Shown: positions 11,861-22,829 of the stretch, piece after piece | Position numbering within the stretch: the first letter of the stretch is position 1 | Layout: every line of letters begins with the position of its first letter | DNA from: Gerris lacustris | Lineage: Eukaryota > Arthropoda > Insecta > Hemiptera > Gerridae | DNA length: 64,000 bases | Direction: 5' to 3' | Assembly (NCBI GenBank): GCA_951217055.1 | Contig: OX578286.1 | Span: forward strand, 1,619,508-1,683,507 | Translations under genes and position numbers: made by a program | The notes under the pieces: model-generated | Told to the model about the DNA's origin: nothing | The model's database searches: none | The model's input: only the letters and a program-made list of their open reading frames with translations

Positions 11861-12337
11861 AGAGTAAGGGCTAAATTCACACAAATGTAAATTTAAAGAA
11901 TATATTATTATGTGTATAAATCATGTAACTATGTAATAATATAATAATATTTGTTAACATATCAATCTTAAAAGCAGGCACATGGATAAAATAAAAAACG
12001 TAATTTTGATTCTGAACCCACTGTCCTAGGGACAGAATGGAGCCTTGAACAAAGTTGGAAGCACTGTATGTAATTAAGTAGTGTTTTGTAATCTCAAAAA
12101 ACTCAGCTGTTTAACTGAACTTGACATCAGCTACCCAAAAAAGGGATAATTATTACATTAACGTGTTCATTCAATTACTGAATAAGTACATTTGTATCAT
12201 TAATACCTTTGAAAGATTCCATGTGTATGATTTAAACATTTGAGAGATAACATCCCTTTTGAAAAACAGTCCTTTCGAGCGGGACATTCACTTAACTTCA
12301 GATTTACAAAAAATAAAATAACTTCAAAGAAACCTAC

Positions 12338-12422
12338 CTTGTTTTATTATCCTGAGGTCAGCAAAAGCTCTTCTCCAAAGGTTATTTACTTGAGCAGGCA
12401 AATACATCACAAGAGAAGACAT
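12338..12422 (-). CDS. Small two-exon gene, first coding exon
   Basis: Reading the minus strand, the ATG at 12422 opens 28 codons plus one nt (MSSLVMYLPAQVNNLWRRAF...RIIKQ) and ends at a strong GTAGGT donor. The exit phase (1) matches the only credible acceptor downstream, at 11028, across a 1.3-kb intron containing repeat R. The start context is ACAAAATG, a good A at -3 with TCT following. The overlapping plus-strand serine/arginine-rich ORF at 12240-12506 is its shadow. Confidence 0.6.
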
Positions 12423-12740
12423 TTTGTAAGAAGTAGAAAACAAAAAAATTATGATACGAGCAGAACGAGACACAAGTCGGAGTCGGAGTCGGTTAAAAGA
12501 AAATGAAGTATACAAGTTTTCGTTTCCCGTTAGCTGTCACGTTAGTTCCACTTTTAGCTGTAGTATGAGGTGCGGTACCATCGGGCCAACTTGGGCAAAC
12601 CCCCACCCTAGGGAGTCGGACAGGGCTGGGTATCCAACTCCAGTATTCTAGAGGTGTAAGAGCACTAGCGCTGCACGAGAATATGGTGGATAAAATTGTA
12701 AACTACTTATGATCTTTTGACATTTGTACTATTTTGTAAA

Positions 12741-13620
12741 TACGTCGCGTCAGAGAGGTTACGTAACAGTGACAGGTTGCTGTGACGTCATGCGCCCTCC
12801 ACGATTTTTCGTCAGGTTATCTTTTCTGGTTCATAACAATATATTGTTTAGTAGACTTCTGTAAGCATTTGATAGTTTTTTCCTATTTTTACTCTATTAA
12901 AAGCTTTTTTAACTATTTTTAACCTTATCATATAGTAACATCATTAATAAGCCAACAAATGTTTACATTATAGATGATAAAACAAATAATTCTCACAAAT
13001 AACTCAAATAAGATGTAAAATAACTTACTTACAGATGTGCTCTTTTTACTATATTAAAAGCTTTTTTAACCGTTTTTAACCTTATCATATAGTAACATCA
13101 TTAATAAGCCAACAAATGTTTACATTATAGATGATAAAACAAATAATTCTCACAAATAACTCAAATAAGATGTAAAATAACTTACTTACAGATGTGCTCT
13201 TTTTACTCTATTAAAAGCTTTTTTAACTGTTTTTAACCTTATCATATATCAGTAACATCATTAATAAGCCAATAAATGTATACATTTTAGATGATAAAAC
13301 AAATAATTCTCACAAATAACTCAAAGAAGATGTAAAATAACTTACTCACAGATGTGCTCTTTTTACTATATTAAAAGCTTTTTTAACTGTTTTTAACCTT
13401 ATCATGTATCAGTAACATCATTAATAAGCCAATAAATGTATACATTATAGATGATAAAACAAATAATTGATTAAAAAATAATAATAAAGTAAAATAGCAC
13501 TGATAAACCCCAACCCCAGAAGTACATTGTTTGTTATGAGCCAGGGCAGCTTAGCCAACGTAACAACACACACAACTTTTTTACGAAAGTGACGTCACAC
13601 TTCCCCGGCGTATAGAGATG
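12741..13620. repeat. Fragment of the 2.6-kb pogo-like element with four 157-bp units
   Basis: Starts at acgtcgcgtcagagaggtta and ends near ggcgtatagag, matching 2805-3350, but lacks both terminal inverted repeats. The core holds about four tandem units anchored at 12896, 13053, 13210 and 13370 (spacing 157, 157, 160), against two units in the other copy. Its right end abuts the next element. Confidence 0.8.
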
Positions 13621-14815
13621 ATTAGTGTGACGTCACGAAAGCTTTCGAAAATTTAACTCAGTGTTTGTTATGTTCCTTTTTCTTATCACCTCTTATCAAA
13701 CCCATGTAAAATGAATGGGAGAATTTTCTCAACTTTTTAAATAATTAATTATTAAATTATTATTAATTTATAAGAGTTTTCACCCTTTGAACATTATTGT
13801 ACCAAGTCTTTTTTAACGAGTGTAACAAAGAAAACATTAAAAACTTTCGTTTCAGTTATTTGAAATGAGTATTTGTGTGAAGGGTCATATCATGGAAAAA
13901 GCTATTTGAGTTATTAATCTTTATACTTGATTTTTTGTATTTCCTGGTGCCATAAAAATTCACAGGGTGTGTTCGTGTTCATATTGTGTGTCCGAAAATA
14001 AATTTTCCTCAAGTTTTGAAACTCAATGAAGTATACTCAGGATACAGGACTTGTAGAAAGATAGTGATACTTAATCTGCCAGGTAATAAAAGATTATTTG
14101 CTAATAATATTTTGTTCCTGGTTACTTACAATGTGCATTATATTTCTCTGATGTTGGAACATAATATCTACTGTAAAATAGATCAGTGATCAGCCTAGGA
14201 AAAAGACGTTGATGACGAGACAAAGACCAGACTGTTTTATTTATTTATTTATTTGTTTATTTATAATAACGAGTATGATAATTTAAGATATGAGTGCGTC
14301 GCATGTATACTTGTTTAAAATTTTGATTAAAAACTAATTTAATACATTAATTTAATATTACTTAATTACTCTGACATACTTTTACAAAGAATAGCTTTGT
14401 CCTCCGAAAAAAATTAAGTATAGATGAAATTTTCATAACGCGCGAGGATGTGGAAGACATAATATACAAACTAAAATAGAAAAACCATTTAAAAAATAAA
14501 CAATAAATAAGAACGGACCCGAACGGTATCAATACATAAAACACACTCACAATAATACTTATTTTAAACCGCTAGAAAGGCAATTTTTAATGTTTTCTTA
14601 TCTTACATTGTTAAAATAGACTTAGTATAATAACGTTCAAAGGTTGAAAAGTCTTATAAATTAATAATTAATTATTTAAAAAGTTAAGAAAATTCTCCCA
14701 TTCATTTTACATGGGATTGATAACAAATGATAAGGAAAAGGAACACAACAAACCGAATCGAATAAATTATCGAAAGCTTACGCCATCTTGTGACGTCATT
14801 ACTAATCATCTCTAT
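13611..14815. mobile_element. TIR element with about 200-bp arms, TA-flanked
   Basis: Left end TAGAGATGATTAGTGTGACGTCAC and its complement at the right (gtgacgtcattactaatcatctcta) begin arms that pair, with gaps, for about 200 bp, including gaatgggagaattttctcaa. Flanking TA suggests a Tc1/mariner-type insertion. The right portion (from 14270) recurs at 28540-29083. No transposase ORF was found. Confidence 0.7.
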
Positions 14816-14835
14816 AAACAACACAATAAAATAAA

Positions 14836-14912
14836 CAGCCTCGGTGGCCGAATGAGATGCGTGATAGCTCTTAATGCGGAAGTTCCCGGGTTCAAATCTA
14901 GTAAATTGACAA
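14836..14912 (+). repeat. tRNA-like SINE head
   Basis: gcctcggtggccgaatgag resembles a class-II tRNA 5' half with an A box, and cccgggttcaaatc is a B box. The acceptor stem does not close, so this is a SINE fragment and not a tRNA gene. Confidence 0.45.
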
Positions 14913-15606
14913 TTTAATTTATTAATTTATTTCTTTGAATTAAGAAGCTCTAAATCTTTTGAATGGTGTAAAAGATTTAGTTACAATATTAACCGCCAAA
15001 TTCCCGTGGAGTGCTAGTTGTCTAACACAGGTAGATAAAGAGGGGAGTTGGAAATCTTTCCGTTTAAGGATTCTATGATCGACCATCGGTAATTATCGAT
15101 AGTTTTTTAAACTCAACCCCCCCCCCCCCCTCCCCACTTACGAAAACTTACAAAATGATAATTTATCGAAAACTATCGATAGTTTTTTAAACTCTTACTA
15201 TAAATGATAAGAAATAAAAGAGACAGACAAGCAGTAAAAGATTATATCTTTTTGTCAAACAGTATATTTGTATGATTTATATATTTGAGTGATTATATAT
15301 GTATGATTTGTACATAAGAGAGTTGATATTCCTTTGTCAAAATAATACATTCCAGTAAAACCTGTACACTTTTCTAACCTCACAGCACCGTATTCCTCAG
15401 TTTTACCTTCTATTCTATTGAGGATCATATGATCATAGTCTGCGCTCTTTTTCATAATTTCGATAGAACAATTGCTCTGTTGCAACTTGATCATTACCTA
15501 TAGCTAGATAAGCGAGTTTATCACTTACTATCCGTGTCAGTTATGTTGGGCTGAACTCAGTTTGAGTGGATTATAGTAAGTACTAATTAGTGATCCTAAT
15601 AGTGGA

Positions 15607-15694
15607 ATGAATCCTTTAGTGAAAGAGGAGTTTGAATGTTTTGACGAGACTGCGGCCATTATCTACGGCTCCAGCTCTTCTACTCTCCCTCCAG
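15607..15694 (+). CDS. Zinc-finger gene, coding exon 1
   Basis: The ATG at 15607 begins MNPLVKEEFECFDETAAIIY and continues to a phase-1 donor (CCAG|GTAACT), 29 codons plus one nt. Every later exon of this gene enters and leaves in phase 1 and several share the CCAG|GTAAC donor, which ties this exon to them. VKEE matches the sumoylation consensus (psi-K-x-E). The acidic N-terminus is typical of insect C2H2 proteins. The upstream sequence (aatagtgga before the ATG) gives an acceptable start. No other exon is seen before 18153. Confidence 0.7.
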
Positions 15695-15729
15695 GTAACT
15701 TTTAAAACTATAATCTTTATAACATTCCT

Positions 15730-15946
15730 TGGTAAATATCGGCAATAGCGCACCCCTTCTCACTCCAACGTATTTTTTGACAAAGGGATATCAACTCTCC
15801 TATGAACAAACCATACATATATAATTATTATATACATATATTATTATATACGAATGGAAGGGATGAATTGATATATCGAAGCCAACTGTACGACTTCGAA
15901 AAACATCAAATACACGGAAGGGGTACACTATTGCCGAGTTTAGCCC
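15730..15946. repeat. MITE with cggcaatag TIRs, intron 1 of ZNF gene
   Basis: Ends tcggcaatagcgcacccctt and aaggggtacactattgccga form an imperfect inverted repeat. The same ends bound 50529-51050. No coding content. Confidence 0.65.
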
Positions 15947-16218
15947 ATTCCTTTGTCTTATTTAGTGTATAGAATAAGGGGGCTAATTCGGATTGTACTT
16001 GACCTCGAAATTTCTTTGAGTTTGACCTCTACCTGGTTTATATATAGGAGGGTTGTTTTTCTTGAGGAAATGAGCGAAGCCGTGCGGAGCGGTTATTTGA
16101 AATTCAAGGGTATACAAAATTAAGATTTTTAATTTAATATGCTGGATTTTATCACCTAACCTCAAAGTGGGTCAACCGAACGTACAATCCGAATTTACCG
16201 AATAAGGGATATCGGTTG

Positions 16219-16851
16219 ATCTTTAGAGACCGGTGGCCACTCCGTTTGAGGTTAGATTGAAATTTGCATTGTTTGAGTTGTACCTCTACCTGGTCTATAC
16301 GCAGGAGGGTTGTTTTACTTCAGAAAGTGAGCGGTGCAGAGCGACCATTAAAAATTCTAGGGCAAACAAAGTTTATAATATAGTTACTATGTTTCCATGG
16401 TGTTTAGATACAGATTGAATAAGGGTTGAATACAGTTTTTGGATCCAAAGTGTCCATGGAAACCTAGATTCAATACAAATTAAATGTGATACCGATCTCG
16501 ATACGATACCCTAAATTCTGGGATCGTATTTGGATCGAGTTGCATGGAAACACCTGAACTCGATCCTGACATGTGCAGAGTGTGGGTGTGAGCGCACCTA
16601 GCGTATTTCTGTAGAAACTGTAGTCGAATCTCTCAAAATACGGTTACAAAATTATTTGTAACCTTTACCAAAAGTAACCATGAAAAAGTTTGTTTTTCTT
16701 ATTTCGTATTGAATACGGATTCAATACTACTCTTGGAAACACCTAGCTTGTTAAATCCCAAATCAGGATTCAACTTGTATTTAAGCACGTAGAAACGTAG
16801 TAAGTATCAAATCTAACCTCAAACGGCGTGGCCACCGGTCTCTAAAGATTT
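16219..16851. mobile_element. TIR element enclosing older repeats
   Basis: Inverted ends of about 37 bp (tttagagaccggtggccact and its complement agtgg.cc...ctctaaa) differ by about two positions. Inside are a fragment of repeat R (16280-16350) and a second MITE (about 16386-16802) whose ends read ctatgtttccatgg and gtagaaacgtag. That inner MITE recurs at 49679-50452. Confidence 0.65.
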
Positions 16852-16859
16852 ACCGGGAT

Positions 16860-18150
16860 ATTATATAATTGTAGCCCTCACTCTAGTATTCTTTTACTAC
16901 CAAGGGCTAAGAGGAGGTTAAAAAGTGAGGATAATTATTAAATTGTAATAAATGTATGTATTATTACATTAATATGATGTGAAAATAAATAATATTATTA
17001 TTATAATTCTCTATTTTTGTATTTGAATCTATTTACTGAATGTAACCCACTTCAAACTTTACCAGATATTATTTTCATTATAAGGTTTCTTCCAGACCTG
17101 CTACACCTAAACAGAGGCAGGCCAGACCAATACAGTTTACTAACTTGGGCCACCAGATCAGGGCTAATTTCCAGTTATCCAACTATTCGAGAGTGGGCAG
17201 GGTTTTGGTTATAACTTTTTGTTTGATTTATACTTTTGTGAGATTATATCCGCTTATCAAAACAGTACATTTAAATGACCTCCTCTAAGTGGCTGGATAA
17301 CTGCAGTTTTACCATCTCCTTGACACTGGGACATGCCAAGACTGGTCAACTTACTCACTCTCAGCTGCGTGTGACTGGCCACTAAACTGGTGGCTGCTCT
17401 GGTTGCCCCCCCCCCCCCCCCCATCATACAAGAGACACCAAGCCAGTTTGTGGTTTGTCTTTCTTGTGCGTGTATACCCGGTTTCTTTTCTTTCTCTATG
17501 CACAATGTTATTGTTTCCTCAAAGTCAGTAAGAGCTTAATAAGCTCCTCACACAGGGAAATAATAGTATTTTAGAGCATTATAGTTTGTATTTAAGTGAT
17601 ATCAGGTAAGAGTTGATAACAGTTGCAACAAAAACCTTAAACACAAGTTTTAACAGTGCTTAAAACATATGTCTACAGTTTGCGGTTATGAGTTGTTATT
17701 ATTCACGGCATGGGAAAAGTCAAAAATTAGGGGGGGGGGGGGGAGCCAATGAGAAATCAGCAATTAGAATTCTAGAAGATCAGGCCAACTAGGCAAACAT
17801 AGCTGTCTCTGGTCCCACCCCTCCCACAGACCTAGTGGCTTTATTTTTTTCCTCATTTAGGTTGGCCAATCTGGGTGTGTGACAACTTGTAACGCACACA
17901 CTGTAGATACAAATACACGCTGTGTGAAGGAGGCATTACAGACCAGGTTCAGTTTTTAATAGAAATATCTATATGAACCATTATGATGGTATCTTTGAAT
18001 TACTGTTATTAATAACCATTGTGACAGAATTTATAAAGGTTTTGCAGAAGCTGTTTCATTGGTCTACTGATCTGACTTTGATTAAACCCTTCTTCTAGTA
18101 ATTAATCCCAAGGATTTCTAAGTATTAATTCGCTAATGTTATTATGTCGT
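16860..18150. other. Intron 1 of ZNF gene, 3' part
   Basis: AT-rich with a 17-C run (17406-17422), a 14-G run (17730-17743) and a fragment of repeat R at 17225-17320. The minus-strand ORF at 17257-17505 translates the C-run as glycines and ends inside repeat R. I find no exon here. Confidence 0.45.
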
Positions 18151-18152
18151 AG

Positions 18153-18254
18153 ATTTACCCAAAGAACCATGTGAAGTAGATAGTAAGACATGGTTTGTCA
18201 AAACTGAACCTGCTTCACCTGTCAGGGATACAACGGATGTAGACCAGAATTCAG
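18153..18254 (+). pseudogene. ZNF gene, decayed duplicate exon A'
   Basis: Same length (102 nt) and phase as the exon at 19804-19905, with a good TAG acceptor, encoding LPKEPCEVDSKTWFVKTEPA then SPVRD. The donor position that reads CCAG|GTAACT in the sister exon reads TCAG|ATAACT here, so the invariant G is lost. Intronic sequence just beyond is still similar to that following 19905. The exon is therefore probably skipped. It retains the motif VKTEPASP. Confidence 0.7.
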
Positions 18255-18284
18255 ATAACTCTAAATCAGTCTTATCTGTCTTCC

Positions 18285-19020
18285 TTCTTTTTACAATAAC
18301 ATTTAAATTTAAATCAAATTATAATTATTATTAGCAATGGGAAATAGACAGAGAAAAATAGACTTCAGCCCCGTCTCACTTTATTCCCCATTCTTCAGAC
18401 TTATTTCCCATTGTTAATAATAATTTGATTTAATAATTATAATTAAAATTTAAACGTTCCGTAGTATGAATACTACCAAAAACTTAAAAAAATTAAGTTT
18501 TAAATGATTGTACAAGGTACAGGTACTAATCAGGTACTTTATAATTATAAGCGTTAATTCTCGGTCTAGTTCTATTGTCGTAAATTTCAACTTCTAGGTT
18601 TGTTGAAAATTGAAAGCTTAATTCGGGATTAGGTATTGTTATAGACAGAGGAAATTATTCTTCAGTGTAGCTTAGTTGGTCAGAGCACTGTAACGGAAAT
18701 ATAAAGGCCTGAGGTTCGAATCCCGGCGCTGAAGTTTCTTTTTCTTTGTCTATTTCCCATAGCTAATAATAATTATAATTTGATTTAAATTAAAATTTAA
18801 ACGTTACGTTGTATGAATACTACCAAAAACTTAAAAAATTAAATCAAATTATAATTATTATTAACTACGGGAAACAGACAGAGAAAAATACACTCCAGCG
18901 CTGGGATTTGAACCACAGGCCTCTATATCTGTCTGTTTCCCGTAGTTAATAATAATTATAATTTGATTTAAATTAAAAATTAATCTTTCCGTAGTATGAA
19001 TACTACCAAAATCGTAAAAA
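18285..19020. mobile_element. Cluster of tRNA-derived SINE-like copies
   Basis: Three partial copies of one element in alternating orientation share aaattataattattatta, (c/t)agacagagaaaaata and gtatgaatactaccaaaa. A tRNA-like head is at 18660-18735 (plus) with acceptor arm TTCAGTG/CGCTGAA, A box tagcttagttggtcagag and B box ggttcgaatcc. An inverted one is near 18890-18930. The copy at 48620-49530 is the best intact example. Confidence 0.7.
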
Positions 19021-19109
19021 ATTAATTAAAAAATGAATAAGATTTCAGTGCTTTTATTAACTGTCTTGTTATAACTACAGATAGCTCAATTGAGTTTTGT
19101 GTGTTACAG

Positions 19110-19211
19110 CAGGTATACAGGAATGTGAGCCGGGCCTGAAAAGGTTATTTAAAGCAAAAGTAAATTCACCTGCCTGGGAACATGAAGAGGAGCTCTCAAT
19201 AAATCCATCAG
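19110..19211 (+). CDS. ZNF gene, exon B1
   Basis: Acceptor TTACAGCAG offers two adjacent AGs three nt apart, so the exon is 102 nt (from 19110) or 99 nt (from 19113). The donor is TCAG|GTAACA, phase 1 to 1. It encodes GIQECEPGLKRLF then KAKVNSPAWE. It is the tandem duplicate of the exon at 20480-20578, but the lysine-acceptor motif has drifted (FKAKVNSP against IKREVTSP). Confidence 0.65.
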
Positions 19212-19376
19212 GTAACACTCTGATCTGTACTCTGAGTCTAATGATTCTTCTAACCTAATGGTCATTAGACATTTTTTTTTTTCCGTGGTAGGCTGTGAAA
19301 TAGTAACTTTAGGGCCTAAAAAACATAGCTAAAATCCATTTTTTCATTACGTGGACTTAAAAAATCTTTTCATTAC

Positions 19377-19447
19377 TACCAGCACGAAAGAAAAAAAATG
19401 TTACGTCCTAGGGTGTAAAAATAATTTTTTCTTTCGTGCTGGTAGTT
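19377..19447. repeat. Perfect short hairpin
   Basis: actaccagcacgaaagaaaa and its complement flank about 25 nt containing ttacgtcctagggtg. It lies in the intron between B1 and A; probably a small MITE remnant. Confidence 0.65.
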
Positions 19448-19803
19448 ATCAAAACTTCCGTTTTAGTGCTGGAATGTTTGCACATATGCTTGTTAGTAAA
19501 CTTAAAATCCGCTAGATGTCAATGCATTTTATTTATCTTTTGTTATAGTGTAACCTCTTTTTAAGGTTTCTTTTTTTAAATCTTAAGTATGTCATTATTA
19601 TTATATTGATTAATATTTAATGTTTTTCATTGTCTGCTACAACAGAAAAAATCTCGCTCCGCTCGACAGTAAATGTAATTGCCGCGGTAAAGAAAAAACT
19701 CACTTCACAGCCTAGTTACATAATATACTATTTTAGCCTACTGATTAAAAAATGAATTCCTAGTGTTTATAAATATACATGCTCTTTTCTGATTATCTTG
19801 TAG

Positions 19804-19905
19804 GTTTACCCAAGGAACCATTTGACGCAGATAGTAAGGTATGTCTTGTAAAGACTGAAGCTGCATCTCCTGGTAGGGATGTACCTGAAGTAGTCCAGGA
19901 TCCAG
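19804..19905 (+). CDS. ZNF gene, exon A
   Basis: TTGTAG acceptor, 102 nt, CCAG|GTAACT donor, phase 1 to 1. It encodes GLPKEPFDADSKVCLVKTEA then ASPGRDVPEVVQDP. VKTEAASP fits the phosphorylation-dependent sumoylation pattern psi-K-x-E-x-x-S-P. Likely a disordered regulatory linker upstream of the zinc fingers. Confidence 0.72.
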
Positions 19906-20479
19906 GTAACTCTAAATCGATATTATGTCTCTTTGGTACATTAGCGAATTTTCAAAGAAAATTAAGCTATTGCAATAGCTTCAAAATGTTTGTAATTTTT
20001 TTCCACGGAAATCTGTTTTAGACCATTCTGAATTGATTCCTAAAATTTAACACTTTTTTATGTATGTATGTATATATGTATGTATGTAATGCATGTATGT
20101 ATATGTGTCACTCCAGACGATATCTCCCCTTAGGATGCACTTAAAAATTTCAAACAAATTTTAAAATGTCAATAATATTTAAAGAAAGGATTCGTTCGTT
20201 GGCCAGAATGTTTGGAGTTCATTTAGGGGTCAACTTTTTACAATTAAGGGTCAAAGATAGCTTAAAAACGTGTTTATTCCATTTTACCCCCCTCTTATAT
20301 GAAAATATGATAAAAGTACATAATAAAATTTACTGTACTCTTAAAGAGCAATGACATGCATCTTGAAGGGTAAATACTATTTTGAATTTTTACTCCGTAC
20401 CCCTGTGTACCAATTTTATTTTACTGTCTTATTATAATACAAATTGTGCATAGAATAATTGTGTTTTGTGTTGTTACAG

Positions 20480-20578
20480 CAGGTATAGAGTTGGAATGTG
20501 AGCCGAGTCTGAAGATGATTAAAAGAGAAGTAACTTCACCTGCCCGGGATTCTCAACATGTTGAGGAGAGTCCACCAG
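20480..20578 (+). CDS. ZNF gene, exon B2
   Basis: Tandem acceptor TTACAGCAG as in B1 (start 20480 or 20483), donor CCAG|GTAACC, phase 1 to 1. It encodes GIELECEPSLKMIKREVTSP then ARDSQHVEESPP. IKREVTSP again fits psi-K-x-E-x-x-S-P. Together with exon A it forms the second copy of a duplicated two-exon module. Confidence 0.72.
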
Positions 20579-20796
20579 GTAACCCTCTAACATTAATCTC
20601 TAAGGCTACGCACCTTGTAACCCATTTGTTGTTGATTTGTATATTTCGTATTATGTTTTCTGTTAAATTGCTAAATGATAGGAAATTAAAGGAAACATTT
20701 GTGTCCTGTACTGTAACTAATTTGTTTATAAACTACTAAAACAATCTGAACATAAGGAAAAGTTAATTGAAAGAGAAACTTTGCTTGTGGTAGTCC

Positions 20797-22654
20797 TAGT
20801 GATGTAAAATACCCGGGTATTTAAAACTGTGGGTAAATACCCTGGGTATTTACCCGGGTAAATACCCATTTTGGGTAAATACCCATTTTGCGTAAATACC
20901 CAGGTATTTATGATAATTTTTAAAGTTATGACTGCTATGAGTTTAATTTCAAACTTATAAATTGTAAATAAATATACTATGAAAGAGTTCAAGTAGTTAT
21001 TAAGTGATAGTATGTCTCAATAATATTGTTGAATGGATATTAATTACTTAATAAGAATAATAGTCAAGGAGATAGCTTGCTAAAAAGTGTCCAACTAACA
21101 TCCAGCTAGAAATTTGTGTATAAGTAAATGTTTTGGTGGCATTTTTTTTTTTTTTTTTTTTTTTAGTTTATTGTTCACTTCAACTACAAAGTTTTTTTTG
21201 TTTTAATAAGTGTTGTTAAGAGAAATACAATTAGCATTTTGATTTAACATGATCGGGTGTTCACCCAGTGGTGGCACTCCGTAACATTATTATGCATATG
21301 TATTTGCATATACATTGTTTAGATAGTGTACATTATAATTTTCTTCAGTTGATTCTTAGATCTCTTGGCCATGTTCTTTTCAGTCTTCTGGGTGGGTTTG
21401 AAGGTATATGAGGTGAGGAAAGGGCGTGAACAAGAGGGTTGTTATGGGGTTCAAGTTTGTTGTGGAAATTTTTATATCTATCTTTAGCAAGATCGCTCAC
21501 AAAAGATACCTTTAGGTCTTTATGGATGATGATGTTTGGAACATAGAAAGGAAGATGGGACAGTTTTCTTAAGATTTTTGACTGTAGAGACTGCAGACGG
21601 TGAAGATTTGAATGTTTTGTAGAACCCCAGATTTCAATGCCATATGACCAGGTAGGCTTGAGAATTGAGTTGTAAATTTGTAGTCTATGTTTTAATGTGA
21701 GACGTGTGCGATGATCAAGAAGTCTTAGAAGTAGTTTGTAGCGTCTGTTGGTTTCAATTCGTTTCAATCGAGTGTGTGGATTCCACGTTAGCCTTTTGTC
21801 CAGATGTAGTCCAAGGTAACGAACAGTAGTGCCGGGTGGTATGATTTTGTTATTTAGGTATACTGGTGGACAAAACCATGGCGGAGGGTGAATGTGACTT
21901 GTGGTGGCATTTAAGAAGTTTTTAATCCTTTTGTATACCTCTTCATTATTTTTGTATTGACTGTGATATTTTGTACTAATTGTCTGTTATAATTATAAAC
22001 AAAAAAATAAATAAACAAATATGTGGACGGCTAAGTTGGTTGGCGGGACAATGCGGTGGAGACCGGCCATATCATACCCTTTATGATGGTCTTAACTCTT
22101 TTCACAAGATATTTCTGAATTCAGATATTTATAGCAATAGCCTATACGCTACACATACAGTATAATAATTGAGTAACAAGGGTATAAAAATATGCCAATT
22201 AATAATAATGTGTGTTCATATTATTTACATATTTTAGACAAATATGAATTTATATTTAGGTCTGCATAATATAAGAATGCATAACCTAATTTTCAAAATA
22301 ATAATCCTGTGCTTTTCCTTCAAAATGGTGGTGTTTTCATTGCACAGGCCTTCAACATAAGCATTCTTTTTGAAATCATTGAATCTGTAAAGCAGATATT
22401 AATATACTTCGAAATAATAAATACCCGTACGCTGGGTATTTTTTAGGAATTAAGTGAGCTTAACACATCCTATACTCTCTAAATGACATTTATTAAAGCC
22501 ATTTGAGTATGGAAAATGCTCAGAACCTCTTAAAACACTTTTTAAATCAATATTTATCATAAATACCCTCATTTTGGGTATTTACCCTGGCCTTGGGTAA
22601 ATACCCATTTTTATTTACCCTACCCGCTGGGTATATACCCGGCCCACATCACTA
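20797..22654. mobile_element. hAT element H1, copy 2 (8-bp TSD)
   Basis: Same termini and taaatacccgggtat clusters as 4962-6532, with a different perfect 8-bp duplication GGTAGTCC (20789-20796, 22655-22662). It is interrupted by a Jockey-like retrotransposon fragment (21145-21901). It lies in the last intron of the zinc-finger gene. Confidence 0.93.
21145..21901 (-). mobile_element. Jockey-like LINE fragment, RT C-terminal part
   Basis: An 11-bp duplication TGGTGGCATTT (21134-21144, 21902-21912) and a 23-T run on the plus strand at the left end show insertion by target-primed reverse transcription in minus orientation. The minus strand is open from about 21899 to 21345 and encodes Jockey-clade reverse-transcriptase tail motifs: VRYLGLHLDKRLTW, KPTWSYGIEIWGSTK and LQSKILRKL. 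The element is 5'-truncated, with no endonuclease or catalytic YADD region, so it cannot mobilise itself. Confidence 0.93.
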
Positions 22655-22829
22655 GGTAGTCCCCATTCTGCAGCATCCTTTCCCACCAACACTTGTTGGA
22701 TGTGACTGTGATGATGTACTTTTAGTTTTGTTTATGTTTAATTTTGAGTTAATTTGTCATTTTGTAAATATAAATAAATAAAGAACAAAAAGGTCACAAT
22801 TACATTTAATTGATCTTGTATTGTTTTAG

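Noticed and set aside
12240..12506. Basic, Ser/Arg-rich ORF on the plus strand
   Set aside because: Antisense shadow of the first exon of the small two-exon gene, and it overlaps repeat R.
15255..15494. Minus-strand ORF beginning MIKLQQSNCS, a possible divergent first exon
   Set aside because: Phase would also fit the acceptor at 11028, but most of the ORF is repeat R and the exon at 12338-12422 has a far better donor.
17257..17505. 82-residue minus-strand ORF
   Set aside because: Contains a glycine run from the C17 homopolymer and ends in repeat R.
18660..18735. Functional tRNA gene
   Set aside because: A and B boxes are present, but the T stem and anticodon arm are damaged, and the unit recurs with SINE flanks.
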